Shown here one piece after another: positions 8,261 through 11,719 of a stretch of 11,719 nucleotides of DNA (positions within the stretch are counted from its first letter, which is position 1; each line of letters opens with the position of its first letter). Source of the DNA: CAZDUS01 sp964609375 (GTDB taxonomy: Bacteria > Verrucomicrobiota > Kiritimatiellia > CAIKKV01 > CAITUY01). A program made the position numbers and the translations under genes. The notes beneath the pieces were generated by a model. That model saw only the letters and a program-made list of their open reading frames with translations. It was not told the origin of the DNA and ran no database searches. The stretch covers positions 1 through 11,719 of the forward strand of contig CAZSSA010000078.1 of NCBI GenBank assembly GCA_964609375.1, in the 5' to 3' direction.

Positions 8261-8282
8261 GTTGTTGAAATCAGAAAACAAC
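8261..8282. promoter_or_regulatory. Candidate autoregulatory operator: inverted repeat over the regulator promoter
   Basis: GTTGTT (8261-8266) and AACAAC (8277-8282) are perfect inverted complements with a 10-base spacer. They cover the -35 box (8265-8270) of the predicted plus-strand promoter. A 5-bp pair, ATCAG/CTGAT (8270-8274, 8282-8286), overlaps it. The half-sites again contain the TTGT/ACAA core seen on the operon side. Confidence 0.4.
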
Positions 8283-8293
8283 TGATATATCAT
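8265..8293 (+). promoter_or_regulatory. Predicted sigma-70 promoter of the regulator gene
   Basis: TTGAAA (-35; 8265-8270, five of six) and TATCAT (-10; 8288-8293, five of six) are separated by the ideal 17 bases. Transcription would start near 8300, leaving about 67 bases of leader before the ATG at 8368. A perfect 10-base palindrome, TGATATATCA (8283-8292), coincides with the -10 and could be part of an operator. Confidence 0.55.
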
Positions 8294-8354
8294 AATTCTA
8301 AATATTGAATCGGCATCTCCTGTGATGGTATGGTGAATGGCATGGAAACATCAT

Positions 8355-8360
8355 GGAGGT
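8355..8360 (+). promoter_or_regulatory. Ribosome binding site of the regulator gene
   Basis: GGAGGT lies 7 bases upstream of the ATG at 8368. It is the strongest Shine-Dalgarno sequence on the plus strand here and fixes the regulator's start. ATG triplets at 8341-8353 lie just before or within this site and are not suitable starts. Confidence 0.75.
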
Positions 8361-8367
8361 TTAACTT

Positions 8368-9492
8368 ATGCAGTACGCCTATCAAGTAGTAGCGGAAGAC
8401 CTGCTTCGTCGCATGCGCGAGGGAGAGTGGAATCATGGGGAACAGATACCACCCCTGCGCCTGCTCGAGAAGGAATACCCGCAAAGCCGGATGACGCTAT
8501 ACAAGGCGTTGCAGAACCTGGAGGATCGCGGCCATGTCACCATGTCCCGGCGCCGGGGCACATTCGTGAAAGCGGCCAATCTCCGGCAAAGGGTGGCCCT
8601 CCTCACCTGCGCGGAAGTCTTCCGCCACGGCTGCATGCCGTTTGCCTTCCAGGCCTTCCGGCACGCCCAGACGTTCTTCGCCCGCGTGGGTCTCGATTCG
8701 CAACTGTATGCGGAGGACGAGATGTCGGATGCCGGACTGCCCATCGGCCTGCTTCACGAACTCGAACAGGACAGGCTGGCTGGCCTTCTGGCCATTGATG
8801 CCCATTTCCCCGCCCGGTTCATGCGAACGGACACATGGAAGCGCATTGCCGTGCCGGTCATCAACATCGGCGCCTATCGCTCTCCACACATGGTCTATGT
8901 GGACCGTGAAGCGTTCTTCCGGCAGGCCACGGCCTTCGCGGCCAGCCAGGGACGCCGGCGGATCGCCCTGGTAGAACGCGCGGAACACGTTCAGGATCAC
9001 TACGAATGGTTCCAGACCGCCTGCGAGCGGAGCGGCATCGAGCCTTGTCCCTATCCCCCAAGCATGCCGTCGCCGGAACTGAACTACGAGGAATTCGGCT
9101 ACGAGCTCACCCAGCGGTTCTTCAAGGAAGGCTTGCGGCCGGATGCGATCCTCGTTCCGGATGACGTGATCGCCAAGGGGGTGGCCCAGGCGGCGCTCGG
9201 TCTTCGCCTTGCCGTGCCGGACGAACTGACAATCCTCGCCATGACCAACAGCGGCGCCCGGTTCTTCTACCCCGTTCCCATTGTCCGCTTCGAGGTGGAC
9301 GTCGAAACCATTGTAGTCAGGGCGGCCCGGATGCTGATGGACATGGTGAGGGGCGTGGTGATCCCGCCCCAGAGGATCCTGATCCCCCCAATGGATCCGG
9401 ATGTCGATGCAGCGCCGCCATCCGCCGCCCCGACCGCCACGGTGAACAAAACAAAGCAACAGGTGAACGAAACAAAGCAACAAGGAGATTAG
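8368..9492 (+). CDS. GntR-HTH / LacI-type sensor transcriptional regulator (AraR-like architecture)
   Basis: 374 residues. Residues 1-70 form a GntR-family winged helix: the recognition region SRMTLYKALQNLEDRG (40-55) and the wing ending RRRGTFV (61-67) are characteristic. Residues about 74-345 form a periplasmic-binding-protein-like effector domain of LacI/GalR type, with RVALLT (75-80) opening it, AVPVINIG (161-168), RRRIALVE (196-203), DAILVPDDVIAKGVAQAAL (259-277) and a late RFEVDVE (307-313). This architecture is known from Bacillus AraR, and such proteins are common repressors of glycan genes, released by a mono- or oligosaccharide. Divergence from the lyase operon and promoter-overlapping repeats support control of that operon and of itself (inferred). 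The last 30 residues are a low-complexity Pro/Ala then Lys/Gln tail containing a tandem VNKTKQQ/VNETKQQ repeat, beyond the usual domain end. The effector is unknown. Confidence 0.88.
   Translation: MQYAYQVVAEDLLRRMREGEWNHGEQIPPLRLLEKEYPQSRMTLYKALQNLEDRGHVTMSRRRGTFVKAANLRQRVALLTCAEVFRHGCMPFAFQAFRHAQTFFARVGLDSQLYAEDEMSDAGLPIGLLHELEQDRLAGLLAIDAHFPARFMRTDTWKRIAVPVINIGAYRSPHMVYVDREAFFRQATAFAASQGRRRIALVERAEHVQDHYEWFQTACERSGIEPCPYPPSMPSPELNYEEFGYELTQRFFKEGLRPDAILVPDDVIAKGVAQAALGLRLAVPDELTILAMTNSGARFFYPVPIVRFEVDVETIVVRAARMLMDMVRGVVIPPQRILIPPMDPDVDAAPPSAAPTATVNKTKQQVNETKQQGD
9442..9483 (+). repeat. Tandem 21-bp repeat in the regulator's 3' end
   Basis: Two adjacent 21-base units (9442-9462 and 9463-9483) differ at only two bases. 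They encode VNKTKQQ and VNETKQQ, so copy changes by slippage would keep the frame. The second unit runs into the Shine-Dalgarno site of the next gene. Confidence 0.9.
9482..9487 (+). promoter_or_regulatory. Ribosome binding site of the glycine-rich protein gene, inside the regulator ORF
   Basis: AAGGAG is 7 bases before the ATG at 9495 and lies just ahead of the regulator's TAG (9490-9492). With only two bases between stop and start, the two genes are likely co-transcribed and translationally coupled. Confidence 0.75.
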
Positions 9493-9494
9493 CC

Positions 9495-11630
9495 ATGGCC
9501 TTACCATTCGTGCTTCTTCGGACTTGGACCATCGTCGCGGCCGCCGGAGCGATGACGCTGTTCCTGGCGTCCGGCAGCGACGGCGCCACCGATCTCACCA
9601 ACACCGGCAGCGGCGATTGGTCCGCGACCGGCACGTGGGACCCGCCGCAGGTGCCAGCCGCCGGCGACAACGTGACTATCACCAATGGCAACGTCCTGCT
9701 CGCCGCCGAAACGGACGAGCTGGCTTCGTTCCAGATCACGGGCGGCACGCTTACGATGTCCAACTGGACGACCCGCCTGCGCGCCACGACTGTGACGATA
9801 ACAAACACCGGAACCATCACACTTCCAGGCGCATTCACCACGAATAGTCTGTCGTCGAACCGGGTCTGGATCGCCTGCTCGAACCTCACTCTGGCGGGCG
9901 GCGCGAAAATAGACGTGGACGGCAAGGGCTGGGCGGGAGCAACCGGGACCGTTTCCGATGCCGGCCACGGTCCCGGCGCCGGACTGATCCGCAAGGCGGC
10001 CGCGGGATACGGCGGCTCGGGCGGTCGGCAAGAAGGCGCTGGAATTACCGGCGCACAGCCATGGGGCAGCCTGCCGTATGGGTCTGCCACGGAACCCACG
10101 GACCCCGGCAGTGGTGGCAGCAGTTACAGTATCAACGCCGCTTATTCCGGCGGAGCGGGGGGCGGGGCGGTGCGCATTGACGCCACAGGACTGGTCACCG
10201 TCAACGGCGTCATCACGGCCAATGGCAAGGACGCCACGGTCGGATCAACCGGCTGCGGCGGCTCGGGCGGCAGCGTGTACATCGAATGCAACGCCCTTCA
10301 AGGATCGGGCCGGATCTGCGTGGACGGCGGGAAACCGGACAGTGTGAAGGCAAGTTCCGGCGGCGGCCGCATCGCGGTGAAGTATATCGCCGCGGCGCAG
10401 TCGTTGCTTGCCATTCCCAGTATCGCCTTTTCCGCGGCAGCGCCCACCGCTTACACCGCCCCCGGCGAGATTGGGACCCTCCATTTCACCGACAACCAGT
10501 TCCTCTACCGCTCTCCCCTGTCCGGCATCACCGGCCAATGGAGTTCGGCGGATGCCAACATCGGCTTCTCATCCCTGACCATGAGTAATGCATGGATCCG
10601 CTTCGTCTCCGACGGGATCCATGTGACCGTCACCAACGAACTGCTGCTGAAGAATGGCGCCCGTCTGGAACTGGGCGGGAACACCATCAACCCGGAATGG
10701 TGGTGGGACTACACGCAGGCGGCCGACCTTCAAGCGATGGCCCGCCCCATGAGCGAGATGACCTCCAATCCCAGACTCGATTGCGGATCCCTCACCCTCA
10801 CCAACGGCGGCGCATTGTGGGTGTTCGCGGGCACCAGCACTTCTGCCGTTCCCACCGGGGCTGTTGTCAATGTGACGGGAACTGTGAAGGTGTTCACCAA
10901 TTCCTGGGTGTACCCCGTGGCCCATCTGACAAACGGCGGCGCCGTCCTTTTCGCCCTCGGGGGGCTCACCATTCAGCAGGGTGGCGGATTCAACGCGGAC
11001 GGCCTCGGGTACGGCTGTCCCAGGAACAACGTCAAGACGATAGGCTACGGGCCAGGGCGGGGCCGCTATGAATCCAGCAACTTCGGCTACTATCAGGGGG
11101 GCGGCTACGGAGGGTTTGGCGGCGGCTACACCAACGCGTTTCCGTCGTATGGCATAACCAACGGATCTGCGACGCTGCCTCTATCCTGCGGAAGCGCTGG
11201 CGGCGCCGCGGCCGGGGTCGGCAGCTTGCGCTCCGGATCGGGGGGTGGACTGGTGTGGATTGAGGCGCCGACGGCAATCATAACCGTGGGCGGAACAATC
11301 TCCGCCAATGGGGGCGATCTACGGGGCGGTTCCAACAACGACGGTGGCGCCGCGTCTGGTGGCGGCATATATATCCGATGCAAGGGCATCACAGGCGCGT
11401 CTGGAGTCATCCGTGCCAATGGCGGCAATGTCAATCCGGCGGCACCCCTCCGGCCGTCCGCCTCCGGCGGCGGCGGCCGCATCGCCATCTGGCGCACCCC
11501 CGCTCTGGACACCTTTGCGGGCACATATTCGCGTGCGGCGGGAACCGGCGGCCAATTCAATGGCACGGAAGGAACGTTTTACGCCGGCGAATTCGTCCCG
11601 AGCAGCGGGTCGGTGCTGCATATCTATTGA
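9495..11630 (+). CDS. Secreted glycine-rich repeat protein with internal duplication, function unknown
   Basis: 711 residues with a Sec signal peptide (1 to about 31; hydrophobic core then SDGA before TDL). Residues about 38-90 contain a W..TGTWDPPQVPAAGDNVTI pattern. It resembles the opening of G8-type or autotransporter-like beta-strand domains (tentative). Two long glycine-rich blocks, about 131-298 and 490-668, share the same order of motifs: a strand segment, GYGPG/GHGPG, a GYGG stretch, a GGAGGGAVRI/GSGGGLVWI strand, a G.I.ANG motif, SGGSVYI/SGGGIYI, then SGGGRIAVKY/GGGGRIAIW. They are separated by about 190 non-glycine-rich residues containing EWWWDY (401-406). A beta-helical or similar repetitive fold is likely. 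No catalytic motif, transmembrane anchor or PEP-CTERM-like tail is visible (the C-terminus is SGSVLHIY). I do not recognise the protein; surface, matrix or carbohydrate-binding roles are guesses from secretion and from its coupling to the glycan regulator. Confidence 0.8.
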   Translation: MALPFVLLRTWTIVAAAGAMTLFLASGSDGATDLTNTGSGDWSATGTWDPPQVPAAGDNVTITNGNVLLAAETDELASFQITGGTLTMSNWTTRLRATTVTITNTGTITLPGAFTTNSLSSNRVWIACSNLTLAGGAKIDVDGKGWAGATGTVSDAGHGPGAGLIRKAAAGYGGSGGRQEGAGITGAQPWGSLPYGSATEPTDPGSGGSSYSINAAYSGGAGGGAVRIDATGLVTVNGVITANGKDATVGSTGCGGSGGSVYIECNALQGSGRICVDGGKPDSVKASSGGGRIAVKYIAAAQSLLAIPSIAFSAAAPTAYTAPGEIGTLHFTDNQFLYRSPLSGITGQWSSADANIGFSSLTMSNAWIRFVSDGIHVTVTNELLLKNGARLELGGNTINPEWWWDYTQAADLQAMARPMSEMTSNPRLDCGSLTLTNGGALWVFAGTSTSAVPTGAVVNVTGTVKVFTNSWVYPVAHLTNGGAVLFALGGLTIQQGGGFNADGLGYGCPRNNVKTIGYGPGRGRYESSNFGYYQGGGYGGFGGGYTNAFPSYGITNGSATLPLSCGSAGGAAAGVGSLRSGSGGGLVWIEAPTAIITVGGTISANGGDLRGGSNNDGGAASGGGIYIRCKGITGASGVIRANGGNVNPAAPLRPSASGGGGRIAIWRTPALDTFAGTYSRAAGTGGQFNGTEGTFYAGEFVPSSGSVLHIY

Positions 11631-11719
11631 CCGTCCATGTTGTACTTTCTTCGCTTCTTGTTGTTTCCGGCTATGCCGGGTTAGGATAACAGATATGGAT
11701 TCTTCACTTCCTCTTCGTG
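11631..11719. other. 3' flank with a weak hairpin; no gene seen
   Basis: The only structure seen in these 89 bases is CCGGC-TAT-GCCGG (11667-11679), a perfect 5-bp stem with a 3-base loop, 37 bases after the stop codon. No T-run follows on either strand, so it is not a convincing intrinsic terminator. It might still stabilise the transcript end. Confidence 0.3.

Noticed and set aside
8290..8484. 64-codon minus-strand frame overlapping the regulator start
   Set aside because: It covers the regulator's helix-turn-helix coding region and promoter on the opposite strand and shows no recognisable domain. I treat it as a shadow frame.
9317..10099. 260-codon minus-strand frame opposite the regulator and glycine-rich protein
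   Set aside because: Its product is Pro/Ala/Val-rich, as expected from the complement of Gly/Thr-rich codons, and it overlaps two better supported genes.
11667..11679. Hairpin CCGGC-TAT-GCCGG as an intrinsic terminator
   Set aside because: The stem is only 5 bp and no T-run follows on either strand.
1..11719. tRNA, rRNA, CRISPR array, insertion sequence or phage genes
   Set aside because: No cloverleaf-like segment, regularly spaced repeat, transposase motif or element-sized terminal repeat was seen on either strand. The only clear tandem repeat is the 21-bp pair at 9442-9483.

Overview
The window is GC-rich coding DNA from a free-living, polysaccharide-degrading bacterium. Secreted (alpha/alpha)-toroid lyases sit beside a GntR-type winged-helix regulator fused to a LacI-type sugar sensor and a secreted glycine-rich repeat protein. 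From general knowledge this suggests the PVC group (Kiritimatiellota, Lentisphaerota, Verrucomicrobiota or Planctomycetota). That is an inference; no phylogenetic marker gene is present.

Layout: about 8.1 kb on the left is one minus-strand operon of four genes, transcribed from about 8190 leftwards and continuing past base 1. In transcription order they are: (a) a secreted toroid plus beta-sandwich lyase-like protein (5862-8144); (b) a heparinase II/III-family lyase without a signal peptide (3820-5865); (c) a GH127-like protein without a signal peptide (2207-3823); (d) a second secreted protein with PL8-like active-site motifs, cut by the left edge (1-2210). Every junction is a 4-base stop/start overlap (GTGA, ATGA, ATGA), so the four are almost certainly co-transcribed and translationally coupled. 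The A+T-rich gap 8151-8367 holds two divergent promoters, each overlapped by inverted repeats. To the right, on the plus strand, lie the regulator (8368-9492) and, two bases after its stop, a gene for a secreted glycine-rich protein with an internal duplication (9495-11630). The last 89 bases hold no recognisable gene.

Inferred working model: an extracellular uronic-acid-containing polysaccharide is cut by the two exported proteins. Oligosaccharides are imported by transporters not in this window, and the two proteins lacking signal peptides process them further. The regulator would repress the operon, and probably itself, until a sugar binds its sensor domain. The glycine-rich protein, made from the regulator's transcript, is a plausible surface or matrix component. 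The substrate cannot be named: there is no sulfatase, transporter or sugar-catabolic gene in the window.

Several active-site positions differ from the best-known family members. These are the GH127 cysteine/zinc site, the toroid histidine in the first gene, and the histidine motif of the heparinase-like protein. The locus is therefore a reasonable candidate for uncharacterised glycan chemistry, although the general type (a lyase operon with a divergent regulator) is familiar. All family assignments were made by eye, without searches.
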